Made by a program: the position numbers and the translations under genes. The notes under the pieces are model-generated. The model worked only from the letters and a program-made list of their open reading frames with translations, was not told where the DNA came from and did no database searches. A stretch of 7,607 bases of DNA. Source: an uncultured Lachnospiraceae bacterium. Its GTDB lineage: Bacteria; Bacillota; Clostridia; Lachnospirales; Lachnospiraceae. Below are positions 1 through 6,357 of the stretch, one piece after another (the first letter of the stretch is position 1; each line of letters starts with the position of its first letter). The stretch covers positions 1 through 7,607 of the forward strand of contig CAPNGW010000107.1 of the NCBI GenBank assembly GCA_948665105.1, read 5' to 3'.

Positions 1-891
1 CACAACGAAAGCATCTGTGCCGTCACCGCACCAGCAGGCCACCAGGTGGATACCGATGCCGTCGCCACGTCCCTGTACCAGGCGTTTGTCTCCCCCGACA
101 CCTGCCTGAATCTGGTGATCTCCGACACCATCCTGGACGGGCAGGGGCTTCATGAGCTCACCAGAAATGTGTATCTTTACGCCCTTTTTCACAACCGGTT
201 TGGAAAAGGTGAGATTCGCCGCTATCACCCGGTAAGAAATGAGCCTTCCCCTGTCTCCGTGGAAATTATGCAGCTATGTAACTGCATCCCGGAGCACCCC
301 TCCCTGGAAAGCCTCCGGGAAATTATCCGCTCCATGCTTATGCACTGGCAAAAGTCACAGATTACTCAATTTCAACTGGTCATTGACCTTCGTTACTTTA
401 TCAGCACGGTAATTCATGATTACCAGGAGGCAAATATCATCTATCCCGACGCCTCAGAGCTTGTCTGCACCAGTCAGTCCTATGAGGATTTGGAGCAGGA
501 GCTTCTCTTTGAGATGGAGCAGATTTACGGCTTTTCCAGCAGGGAGGCCCTTCCCGATGCCCAGCACTCCCTGGCCTGGCAGGTGCGCAACTGGCTGAAT
601 AAGAATTTTACTTCACAGATCACATATAAAATATTTCAGGACATCTTCGGCTACAACGAGAAGTACCTGTCCACCCTGTTCAAAGCGGAATTCGGCATCT
701 CCCCCAGCAAGTACATCGGGGAGCTCCGGCTTAATATGGCCAAAAAGCTGATGCAGAGCAATCCCGATATCCAGCTTAAGGATGTGGCGGAGATGGTAGG
801 CTTTACAGATGCCTTCTATTTCAGCCGGGTATTTAAGTCTCACGAGGGGGTATCGCCCAGTGCGTATTTGAAAGCCTTGAAGGAGGGGTAA
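1..891 (+). CDS. AraC-family transcriptional regulator, 5'-truncated by window edge
   Basis: The reading frame is open from the first base, so the gene starts outside the window; a GTG at 46 is only an internal codon in this view. There are 296 visible residues ending in TAA. Visible residues about 191-294 form an AraC-type DNA-binding domain with two helix-turn-helix units: the first around YNEKYLSTLFKAEFGISP, the second around IQLKDVAEMVGFTDAFYFSR, followed by the conserved F-K-x-x-x-G-x-S-P-S-x-Y ending. The part before it, including NVYLYALFHNRFGKGEIRRY, resembles the poorly conserved middle region of YesN-like response regulators, so a receiver domain may lie upstream. It should act as a cytoplasmic activator or repressor, often of sugar uptake or metabolism genes in this class, but no target is visible. 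It is convergent with the efflux operon and probably unrelated to it. The family call is firm; the response-regulator assignment is inference. Confidence 0.88.
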   Translation, partial: HNESICAVTAPAGHQVDTDAVATSLYQAFVSPDTCLNLVISDTILDGQGLHELTRNVYLYALFHNRFGKGEIRRYHPVRNEPSPVSVEIMQLCNCIPEHPSLESLREIIRSMLMHWQKSQITQFQLVIDLRYFISTVIHDYQEANIIYPDASELVCTSQSYEDLEQELLFEMEQIYGFSSREALPDAQHSLAWQVRNWLNKNFTSQITYKIFQDIFGYNEKYLSTLFKAEFGISPSKYIGELRLNMAKKLMQSNPDIQLKDVAEMVGFTDAFYFSRVFKSHEGVSPSAYLKALKEG

Positions 892-911
892 GCTTTGGAC
901 AGCTGGCCCCT

Positions 912-935
912 GGAGCTCTCTAATAGCTTCTTTCT
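912..935 (+). terminator. Possible weak intrinsic terminator of the AraC gene
   Basis: In the 48-base gap between the two convergent genes, GGAGCT (912-917) can pair with AGCTTC (925-930), with one G-U pair and a 7-base loop, followed by TTTCT. The stem is short and the T-tract poor, so this is only a candidate. No stronger hairpin for either strand is visible in the gap, so some convergent read-through is possible. Confidence 0.3.
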
Positions 936-939
936 CCCC

Positions 940-1686
940 TTACCATCCCATTTCCATGAGCCACAGGTTTACCTTTTCTTCCCGGCATTTTTCCGTTCCG
1001 GCTTCCGGCTTTCCCAGCTTTAGCTCTCCCAGGATACGTCCATCCAAAAGATACAGAATCCTATCGCAGCTGCTTGCAACCCGGCTGTCGTGGGTGACCA
1101 TCAGAATTGCCATCCCTTCACGGTTCAGCATTCCCAGCTCCTTCATGACCTCCTCCGCCGCACTCTTATTGAGAGCGCCAGAGGGCTCGTCTGCAAATAA
1201 AATCTCCGGGGAATTTATCATACTTCTCACGATGCATGCCCGCTGGAGCTGGCCACCGGAAACCTGGGTGATTCTGCGATTTTCCAGATTGGAAATGGAG
1301 AGCTTTTTCATCAGCTCTCTGGCTTTTTCCTTCAGCTGGCCCTTTGATTGTTTATATCTGCCCTTGTTGGCCTGTATGGCGGGCAGCAAAATGTTATCCA
1401 GAATATTTAAATTTGCCATCATGTTCATCTGCTGGAATACAAATCCCATGCGTCTAAGACGCAGTCTGGCCCTCTCGTCCTCCGTCAGTCCGGTAATTTC
1501 CGTATCCTTTAACCACACCTGGCCGCCGGATGGCACATCCATGCCGGCCACCTGATATAGCAATGTGGACTTCCCGGAGCCGGATGGTCCCATAACCGCC
1601 AGCATCTCTCCCTGGGCCATCTCAAAAGAGACCTCATTCAGGATGGAATCCTTACGCAATTTTTCTGCTCTCAGTAATATCTCCAT
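940..1686 (-). CDS. ABC transporter ATP-binding protein, MacB/LolD/BceA type
   Basis: This 248-residue cytoplasmic ATPase should power the FtsX-type permease encoded just upstream. Walker A is GPSGSGKST (33-41), the Q-loop is in VFQQMNMM (83-90), the ABC signature is VSGGQLQRA (142-150), Walker B is ILFADEP (162-168) and the H-loop histidine is H199 in MVTHD. The motif set and length fit the MacB/LolD/BceA group. The N-terminal stretch KLRKDSILNEVSF is short and lacks the aromatic A-loop residue usually found before the first strand (typically K-x-Y-G). The last 25 or so residues after LYLLDGRILGELKLG form a charged, Trp-containing tail beyond the usual fold. The start is ATG with a GGGAG ribosome binding site about 9 bases upstream, in the 22-base gap after the permease stop. 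It is the last gene of the MFS-permease-ATPase operon. Exported substrate unknown. Confidence 0.95.
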   Translation of the reverse strand: MEILLRAEKLRKDSILNEVSFEMAQGEMLAVMGPSGSGKSTLLYQVAGMDVPSGGQVWLKDTEITGLTEDERARLRLRRMGFVFQQMNMMANLNILDNILLPAIQANKGRYKQSKGQLKEKARELMKKLSISNLENRRITQVSGGQLQRACIVRSMINSPEILFADEPSGALNKSAAEEVMKELGMLNREGMAILMVTHDSRVASSCDRILYLLDGRILGELKLGKPEAGTEKCREEKVNLWLMEMGW

Positions 1687-1708
1687 GCTTGCTTCTCCCT
1701 TTTCTCAT

Positions 1709-4006
1709 TTACTCTCTTCCCACACAGCACTCGTAAGCCTTGATATTCCCAATTTCTGCAATGCCGGCCAAAATCGCCGGAATTGCCGCTCCTGACAGCG
1801 CCGCCGGGATTAAAACCAATACCTGCCCCCAGTCAATCACAAACCGGAAGCTGTCTGCGCCAAAGGCCTTCAGCGCCACTCCGCAAAGGCTTTCGCCAAG
1901 CAGATTTCCCAAAAGCAGCCCCAGCACAATTCCCCCTGCAACAGGAAGGAGCCCTTCCAGAAAATAGCTCCTTTTTATATCCAGGCCTGTAAATCCCAAG
2001 GCTTTGTACAGGGAAACACGATAACGGTTTTTTTCCACAATCAGCCGCATAAACAGCATAACTACCATGAAAATCACAAGCACAGAGATGGTCGCTGACA
2101 CTTTGGATGCCAGGCCAAGCTGCTGCAAGGTCTGTCCATAGGTGTCCTTCACATAATCTGCAATATCCGTCACATCCACGCCTTTCTTCCTGTACCCCTC
2201 CATCCACGCTTCTTTCCCCGCGGATTCCTCCAGGGAGACATACACCACGCTCCACACAGAAGGCCCACCATCGTAAAGGTCATATGCCTTCGCCGTCTTT
2301 CCCCCGTTGGTAATGTCGGAATAAATGCCGCAGACGGTATGGGCCACGGGCTTTCCATCCACCATAAGCTTAAGAGTATCGCCCACCGTTAATCCCAATT
2401 CCTCCGCATTCATGGAAGACAGTGCAATCTCCCCCTGCTTCCCAGGCAGCCTTCCTTCCAGGCAGCTTACAGGGAAAATATTGTGATCCCCTGTCTCCAC
2501 AGTCAGATTGATGGTTGTTCCATCCTCTAAGACTACCGGACAGGATTTTGTCCTAAGTACCGCATACTGCCTCACCTGTGTATCCTGCTTAAGTGCCAGG
2601 GCAATCTGCTCCGTTGCAGAATCAATCCCCTCCGTCTGCCGTACATCCATGCGAATCTCACCGTCTCCGATTCCCATATACGTTACAAACTCAGGCGCAG
2701 ACATGGTGCTGTATAAATTCTGGGGCACAAGCATCAGCAGGGTACAGGCCAAAGCCACCAGGCCAATCACAAAATACTGCCTTCGGCTGGTTTTCCTTAT
2801 TCCTGCCCCCACACTTGAGAAAATCCCCCGGGAGGGTCTCTCCTCCTGTGGGGCCAGCAAGGCTTCCAGGGCTGACAGCTTTTCCATCTTTTTTAAGGCT
2901 CTCCGTATCGAGAGCAGAAGGATGCCTTCCACAAGCAGTACCGCCAGTACTGCCAGGGCGGCTGATGAAAGTCCCCCGGGACCTGCGCCGTAAGCTTCCT
3001 TGAGTTGTTTTTCCAAGGCAGCCTTTTGAAGAGAAGCCATAAGCAGACCAAAAGCTGCCCCTAAGCCGGAGAATAAGGCGTATTTTGCAAAATAGAGTAT
3101 TCGGATTTCTTTTTTCCCCACGCCAAGGGCCTTAAGCATCCCCACTTCCTTCCGGTCCCGCTCCATTTTAAGCAGCAGCATAAACCGGATGCAGAGCATG
3201 GAAATCAAAAGAACTACGATGCTCAAAAGAAAAATCACAAAAATCATGGTTCCATCCGAGAGGGCATTCATCATGCGGATGAGGGGCCTGGTGACTGCAG
3301 GACCGTTTGCCGGCAGTCCCTCCCCGGCATATGCTGTGCCCAGCACACCTGTGTCTGCACCGTCCACCACAAGAAATTCGATGAGGTATTCCTCCTGTGC
3401 AATTCCACGTCCATCCCCATATGCTTTTATCCCTTCATAATCCTTTGGATGCACAAGGAACCGTTTGGAGGAGGCCATCATGGAATTCATCTGTGCGTCC
3501 CGAAGAAAGCCTGCAATGAGAAGCCTGTAATCTCCGATTTCCATGGTATCCCCCACCGACAGGTGATACTGGCTCCGATAGCAAACCGGCACATAGACCT
3601 GGCCAGGCAGAACCCCCGGCACCTTATTTTCCATATCCATAAGATAATCAAACCCTTCCCCCTGGGTGCAAAGCCCGTTATCCTGGGTACTGTCTGCGAG
3701 GCTTATGCCTCCAAGGGTAAGCTGGCTGTTATCAAAATTCAAAAACCGGCATATCTGCCACTCCTTAATTTCCTCACGACTTTGGGCAAAGCGGGATATC
3801 TCCGAAACCTCCAATTCCCCGGTATGCATCTGCATAAAATCGGGGACCCTGGCATTCTCCATCAGGCTGTCTATGGCACCCAGAAGGCTGGACGCCAGTA
3901 ACACCGTGAGGGCAAGGAGCATAGCCGAAATTGTCATAAAAAAGACTGTGGCAGCGGACAGCAGCTTATTTTGTTTTATATCATTCCAGATCAGATTCTT
4001 TATCAT
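1709..4006 (-). CDS. ABC transporter permease with duplicated FtsX/MacB-type domains
   Basis: A 765-residue membrane protein, the likely partner of the ATPase downstream. By eye there are eight membrane segments in two copies of a 1+3 pattern: about 17-45, then 254-280, 303-327 and 346-366; and 410-430, then 634-657, 681-704 and 724-750. Large extracytoplasmic domains lie at about 46-253 and 431-633. The FtsX cytoplasmic motif appears twice, as VGMLKALGVGKKEIR (288-302) and VSLYKALGFTGLDIK (664-678), which shows an internal duplication. Both outer domains carry the V-G-D-T turn seen in MacB-like periplasmic core domains. Such permeases export peptides or lipids or work mechanically from outside the membrane rather than import small solutes. 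The ATG follows GGAAAGGAAATCCC and lies inside the MFS gene end (26-base overlap), suggesting translational coupling. No BceRS-like two-component system is seen nearby. Substrate unknown. Confidence 0.93.
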   Translation of the reverse strand: MIKNLIWNDIKQNKLLSAATVFFMTISAMLLALTVLLASSLLGAIDSLMENARVPDFMQMHTGELEVSEISRFAQSREEIKEWQICRFLNFDNSQLTLGGISLADSTQDNGLCTQGEGFDYLMDMENKVPGVLPGQVYVPVCYRSQYHLSVGDTMEIGDYRLLIAGFLRDAQMNSMMASSKRFLVHPKDYEGIKAYGDGRGIAQEEYLIEFLVVDGADTGVLGTAYAGEGLPANGPAVTRPLIRMMNALSDGTMIFVIFLLSIVVLLISMLCIRFMLLLKMERDRKEVGMLKALGVGKKEIRILYFAKYALFSGLGAAFGLLMASLQKAALEKQLKEAYGAGPGGLSSAALAVLAVLLVEGILLLSIRRALKKMEKLSALEALLAPQEERPSRGIFSSVGAGIRKTSRRQYFVIGLVALACTLLMLVPQNLYSTMSAPEFVTYMGIGDGEIRMDVRQTEGIDSATEQIALALKQDTQVRQYAVLRTKSCPVVLEDGTTINLTVETGDHNIFPVSCLEGRLPGKQGEIALSSMNAEELGLTVGDTLKLMVDGKPVAHTVCGIYSDITNGGKTAKAYDLYDGGPSVWSVVYVSLEESAGKEAWMEGYRKKGVDVTDIADYVKDTYGQTLQQLGLASKVSATISVLVIFMVVMLFMRLIVEKNRYRVSLYKALGFTGLDIKRSYFLEGLLPVAGGIVLGLLLGNLLGESLCGVALKAFGADSFRFVIDWGQVLVLIPAALSGAAIPAILAGIAEIGNIKAYECCVGRE

Positions 4007-5240
4007 GGGATTTCCTTTCCAGCATTCTCACACTTTTCATAGCATATAAGAGCAATGCTGTCAGACTCAGTAAGGCTCCTGCTGCCACGATAATTGCGGC
4101 AGCTCCCCTTCCTACGCTTATCTGAAGCTGTGATGCCACCCCGTCCGCCGCCACTCCTGCGGCAGCATAGGCAACTACATATCCGATTTGGGAGATAAAG
4201 CCAATCAATCCCCAGGCACGCCCCTGAAGCTCATCCGGTATATTTGTCCTCACCAGATAATCCAGACAGTTATTGGCAATGGGCAGCATGGCAAAAAAGG
4301 TAAATCCAAACAGGCATATACCGATGATGTTTTCAAAGATGCCGAAGCCTGCCATACCAATTCCTGCAACAAACAGAGAGATACTTAAGATTGCCCCATA
4401 GCCCCTTCGAATCCCTTTGACTCCCAAAAACACACCGGATACCAGCATTCCTAAGGCGCAGACAGTTTCTCCAACACCAAGCACAACGCTGTCCGCCAAA
4501 TCCAGAATTACAGGCCGGGCAAGAATCTGAAAGGTCCCCATAAAAAAGGTAATCAGCGCAGATGCCGTAATCAGAAGCAGGATTCCCCGTCTGCCTGTAA
4601 CCGCCTCAAAGCCCTGCTTCAGGCTCTCCATAAAGGATTCCCGGCGCTCTGCCGCCTTAACCGCAATCTCTTTCTTCACCACTGCCGCGGCTATCACCGT
4701 GGGGAAGAAGGTACAGATGTCGATAATCAGCAAAAGCCTGATATCACTGGCCGCCAGCAGAATCCCGGCCAGAATGGGAGAAATTAAATATTTTGCGCTT
4801 CCGGCAATGCTCACCATGCCACTGGCCCTGGAGTATTCCTCTTTGGTGAGAAGATCCGTTACCGTGGCCCGGTAGGAGGGTTCCAGAAGGGCCGAAAATA
4901 TGGAGCTTATGAACACGCCGATACAAATCTGGTACAGGGCCGCTTCCCCCCGCACCATACAGATTAGTATGTAGAGGATACCCAATGCCGAAAAGCCGTC
5001 TCCAATCATCATAAGCAGCCGTCTGTCATGCCGGTCTGCCAGCACTCCGGCGGGAACGCTAAGTAAAAATGTGGGCAAAAAAGCCAGAAGCGTCACAAGG
5101 GCCATGCTGGCCGTGCTCCCTGTCCGTTGAAATACATACACCCCCAGACCGAAGCTGGTAAGTCCCCCGCCAACGGCGGATATGAGCTCACCCGCCCACA
5201 ACAGTAAGAATTTTGAATAATTGCTTTTATGTGTTTCCAT
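3981..5240 (-). CDS. MFS efflux transporter, MefA-like
   Basis: A 419-residue integral membrane protein with about 12 hydrophobic segments, the normal length for this group. The MFS motif A is clear between TM2 and TM3: GVLADRHDRRLL (65-76), with the D-R-x-x-R-R core. The stretches ALLEPSYRATVTDLLTKEEYSRASG (in two parts around 117-141) and NIPDELQGRAWGL (333-345) match the pattern of MefA-like proton-driven drug exporters. The expected role is drug or metabolite efflux by proton antiport; the group includes macrolide pumps, but this sequence does not establish a substrate. The start is supported by AAGGAGAGAATC directly before the ATG. It is first in a three-gene operon with the ABC permease and ATPase, and an operator-like block shared with the tetR promoter abuts its ribosome binding site, pointing to TetR control. 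The C-terminal tail is short and charged. Confidence 0.93.
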   Translation of the reverse strand: METHKSNYSKFLLLWAGELISAVGGGLTSFGLGVYVFQRTGSTASMALVTLLAFLPTFLLSVPAGVLADRHDRRLLMMIGDGFSALGILYILICMVRGEAALYQICIGVFISSIFSALLEPSYRATVTDLLTKEEYSRASGMVSIAGSAKYLISPILAGILLAASDIRLLLIIDICTFFPTVIAAAVVKKEIAVKAAERRESFMESLKQGFEAVTGRRGILLLITASALITFFMGTFQILARPVILDLADSVVLGVGETVCALGMLVSGVFLGVKGIRRGYGAILSISLFVAGIGMAGFGIFENIIGICLFGFTFFAMLPIANNCLDYLVRTNIPDELQGRAWGLIGFISQIGYVVAYAAAGVAADGVASQLQISVGRGAAAIIVAAGALLSLTALLLYAMKSVRMLERKSHDKESDLE

Positions 5241-5249
5241 GATTCTCTC

Positions 5250-5274
5250 CTTTTCAGACTGAACGTCAGTTGGT
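5250..5274. promoter_or_regulatory. Probable TetR operator in the leader of the MFS-ABC operon
   Basis: Read on the minus strand, this 25-base block starts ACCAACTGAC, has AGTC in the right half and ends AAAAG. It aligns without gaps with the block at 6061-6085 at 19 of 25 positions; both share ACCAAC, a GAC-N5-GTC core and the closing AAAG. The block lies 5 bases past the -10-like TATACT and its last base is the first base of the Shine-Dalgarno run, so a bound protein would block transcription start. Its dyad is imperfect compared with the perfect palindrome at tetR. The repeat is seen; operator function is inferred. Confidence 0.7.
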
Positions 5275-5279
5275 TAAAT

Positions 5280-5308
5280 AGTATAAAAAATGATTCTGCT
5301 TTGCAGAA
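5280..5308 (-). promoter_or_regulatory. Putative promoter of the MFS-ABC operon
   Basis: On the minus strand TATACT (5280-5285) is a good -10 match. At a 17-base spacing the -35 position reads TTCTGC, which is poor, so the promoter may be weak or need help. A run of T precedes the -10. The distance from -10 to the operator-like block (5 bases) is close to that at the tetR promoter (2 bases), which supports the placement. Confidence 0.5.
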
Positions 5309-5316
5309 TTCTCTGC
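5285..5316 (-). terminator. Short intrinsic terminator or attenuator hairpin after tetR
   Basis: On the minus strand ATTCTGC, loop AAA, GCAGAAT form a perfect 7-base-pair stem (5293-5309) followed by CATTTTTT, as expected of a small rho-independent terminator 38 bases past the tetR stop. An upstream GCAGA (5312-5316) can pair with the TCTGC of the first arm instead, giving a mutually exclusive 5-base-pair hairpin without a T-run behind it. The stem also covers the -35 position of the MFS promoter. Part of tetR transcription may read through into the efflux operon. Confidence 0.5.
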
Positions 5317-5347
5317 CTGGGTTGGGTTGCGTGAGCAGCATAATTCC

Positions 5348-5986
5348 CTAATGGGATATATCTTCCTCAAAAATCGGAAGGATTACCGTCTGCATACTTC
5401 CTTCTTCCATTCCAAGCAAACGCTCCAGGTTATAAATAAAAGCCATAATCCTCTTGTACCGCTCTTCCTCGCTTTGGTCTAAAAGGGCATCGAAGGCTGT
5501 GTTGGAATACAAAAGCGTCATTTCCACCACCTCCCCTGGATACTTCGTATGGCATATGCCCTGGGCGATTCCTTCCTCAATGAGACTGGTGACAGGCGGA
5601 TTGATGCCTGCTAACAGCTCCTTTTGCATTTTCTGATGCATCAGGGCATTTTGAGGCTTATGCACCTGCTGCATGATCTCATTCCCCAGATCATTATTCA
5701 CATTTAATGCGCGCATCATGATGGTCAGACGATTAAGGACCGGGATTTCCTTTTGGGCTGCAATGGCCTTTGCCTTTCCCACCAAATCCGTGGTAATCCG
5801 GCTGATGATGCCATCCAGAATGTCCTCCTTGGACTTAAAATGGTAGTACAAGGTTCCTCTGGCAATCCCTACTTCATTTTGGATATCCGTTATGCTGGTA
5901 TAATCAAAGCCCTTTAACGCAAACAGCCGCTCCGCCACGTTAAGTATCTCATCCCTGCGCTCTTTGGCCGTTTTCACTACTCTCAT
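5348..5986 (-). CDS. TetR/AcrR-family transcriptional repressor
   Basis: A 212-residue cytoplasmic DNA-binding protein. Residues about 10-58 form the TetR N-terminal domain: RRDEILNVAERLFALKGFD, then the helix-turn-helix around TSITDIQNEVGIARGTLYYHF (30-50) and KSKEDIL. The G-T-L-Y-Y-H-F-K-S-K-E-D recognition-helix end is typical. The rest (about 60-212) is the helical ligand-binding and dimer domain, which is not conserved enough to name a ligand. The ATG follows AGGGTGGTGGAGCGGT, giving a usable ribosome binding site. The gene has its own sigma-A promoter with a palindrome over the start site, and a related block sits before the MFS gene. The expected role is self-repression and repression of the downstream efflux operon until an inducer binds. 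The family call is firm; the regulon is inference. Confidence 0.95.
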   Translation of the reverse strand: MRVVKTAKERRDEILNVAERLFALKGFDYTSITDIQNEVGIARGTLYYHFKSKEDILDGIISRITTDLVGKAKAIAAQKEIPVLNRLTIMMRALNVNNDLGNEIMQQVHKPQNALMHQKMQKELLAGINPPVTSLIEEGIAQGICHTKYPGEVVEMTLLYSNTAFDALLDQSEEERYKRIMAFIYNLERLLGMEEGSMQTVILPIFEEDISH

Positions 5987-6015
5987 ACCGCTCCACCACC
6001 CTTATATATCCTTTA

Positions 6016-6069
6016 CAATGATTGACCGTAAACCGAATGTACTCTTTGCATTGATTGACAACCAACCGA
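6016..6069. repeat. Imperfect 21-base direct repeat in the tetR leader, 33-base period
   Basis: On the plus strand, copies at 6016-6036 and 6049-6069 share CA-x-TGATTGAC and AACCGA with a variable middle, about 17 of 21 identities. The second copy runs into the tetR operator, and its AACCGA is the left operator half-site. The first copy could therefore be an extra half-site or a remnant of duplication. It falls in the untranslated leader of tetR. Confidence 0.55.
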
Positions 6070-6085
6070 CTATTAGTCGGTAAAG
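6061..6085. promoter_or_regulatory. tetR operator with perfect 17-base palindrome
   Basis: The core ACCGACTA-T-TAGTCGGT (6065-6081) is a perfect inverted repeat with 8-base arms. It begins a few bases downstream of the tetR -10 box and covers the expected transcription start, the classic place for an autoregulatory TetR operator. The flanking ACCA and AAAG are shared with the block before the MFS gene (19 of 25 identities). The dyad is seen directly; binding by this TetR protein is inference. Confidence 0.8.
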
Positions 6086-6087
6086 CT

Positions 6088-6116
6088 ATTCTATCACAGG
6101 AATTTCCTGCTGTCAA
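6088..6116 (-). promoter_or_regulatory. Sigma-A promoter of tetR
   Basis: On the minus strand TTGACA (6111-6116) is a perfect -35 box, followed by a 17-base spacer and TAGAAT (6088-6093), a 5-of-6 match to the -10 consensus. Transcription should start near 6081, inside the operator, giving a leader of about 95 bases before the tetR ATG. This is the best promoter in the window, so unrepressed tetR expression should be strong. Confidence 0.85.
6097..6109. promoter_or_regulatory. 13-base palindrome within the tetR promoter spacer
   Basis: CAGGAA-T-TTCCTG is a perfect inverted repeat lying wholly between the -35 and -10 boxes. It shares no sequence with the TetR operator, so it could be a site for a second regulator. 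A 13-base odd palindrome can arise by chance about twice in a window of this size, so only the location makes it notable. Confidence 0.35.
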
Positions 6117-6129
6117 CTATGCCGTAGCG

Positions 6130-6156
6130 TTTTCCTTCATACTTTTTCCTTCATAC
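6130..6156. repeat. Two-copy tandem repeat, 14-base period
   Basis: TTTTCCTTCATAC occurs at 6130-6142 and again at 6144-6156, identical over 13 bases and separated by one T. It lies upstream of the tetR -35 box. It may be a simple slippage duplication; no function can be assigned. Confidence 0.6.
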
Positions 6157-6227
6157 AGCTGTGAGCCATGGCTTTTTGAAACGCTTTTTAAATACAAGGA
6201 CAACAGCCTCTGGGTTTTCTGACAGGG

Positions 6228-6277
6228 AAAAGAATGCCCCAGGCCCTGGAAAATCCCTTTGCCTGAGGCATCCTCTC
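6228..6277 (-). terminator. Long-stem terminator-like hairpin after the cupredoxin gene
   Basis: On the minus strand ATGCCTCAGGC (6261-6271) pairs with GCCTGGGGCAT (6234-6244) over 11 base pairs with one G-U, around a 16-base loop. The stem can be extended by six weaker pairs (6272-6277 with 6228-6233), in which the purine run before it pairs with the TCTTTT behind it. It lies about 80 bases past the stop of the cupredoxin gene and should separate that transcript from tetR. The T-run is short, so efficiency is uncertain. Confidence 0.6.
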
Positions 6278-6285
6278 TCTGATAC

Positions 6286-6335
6286 TCTGACTATTTGCGT
6301 ATTCTCACCGTTTTGGATTCTGACTATTTGGGTAT
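6286..6335. repeat. 17-base direct repeat, 33-base period
   Basis: TCTGACTATTTGCGTAT (6286-6302) recurs as TCTGACTATTTGGGTAT (6319-6335), 16 of 17 identical. It lies between the stop of the cupredoxin gene and its terminator-like hairpin, so it is in the 3' untranslated part of that transcript. Purpose unknown; a local duplication is the simplest explanation. Confidence 0.65.
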
Positions 6336-6357
6336 ACCGCTTATTTTCCTATTTTGA

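Larger units (their letters stand above)
5987..6357. other. 371-base intergenic region between the cupredoxin gene and tetR
   Basis: No coding region is supported here. From right to left on the minus strand it holds a pair of 17-base direct repeats, a long-stem terminator-like hairpin, a short tandem repeat, the tetR promoter with a palindrome in its spacer, the tetR operator, and a second pair of direct repeats in the tetR leader. Open frames on the plus strand lack start signals and family features. Confidence 0.8.

Noticed and set aside
3449..3901. Long plus-strand open frame opposite the ABC permease gene
   Set aside because: It is the antisense shadow of a permease with clear membrane segments and FtsX motifs, and no ribosome binding site supports it.
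1709..4006. A BceAB-type bacitracin/lantibiotic resistance permease
   Set aside because: The membrane pattern is two 1+3 halves with two large outer domains rather than ten segments with one, and no BceRS-type sensor kinase and regulator are adjacent.
6013..6051. A 12-codon upstream reading frame in the tetR leader (minus strand, ATG to TAA) as a possible leader peptide
   Set aside because: There is no Shine-Dalgarno sequence before its ATG, the peptide has no run of regulatory codons, and the frame lies inside a direct repeat. Chance is the simpler explanation.
6022..6083. TTGACC and TTGACA on the plus strand as -35 boxes of a divergent promoter
   Set aside because: No acceptable -10 hexamer is found 16 to 18 bases downstream of either, and there is no plus-strand gene to the right.
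6239..6249. CCAGG-C-CCTGG and the nearby TGCCT-G-AGGCA as separate palindromic protein sites
   Set aside because: Both fall within the arms or loop of the longer hairpin at 6228-6277, which explains most of their symmetry.
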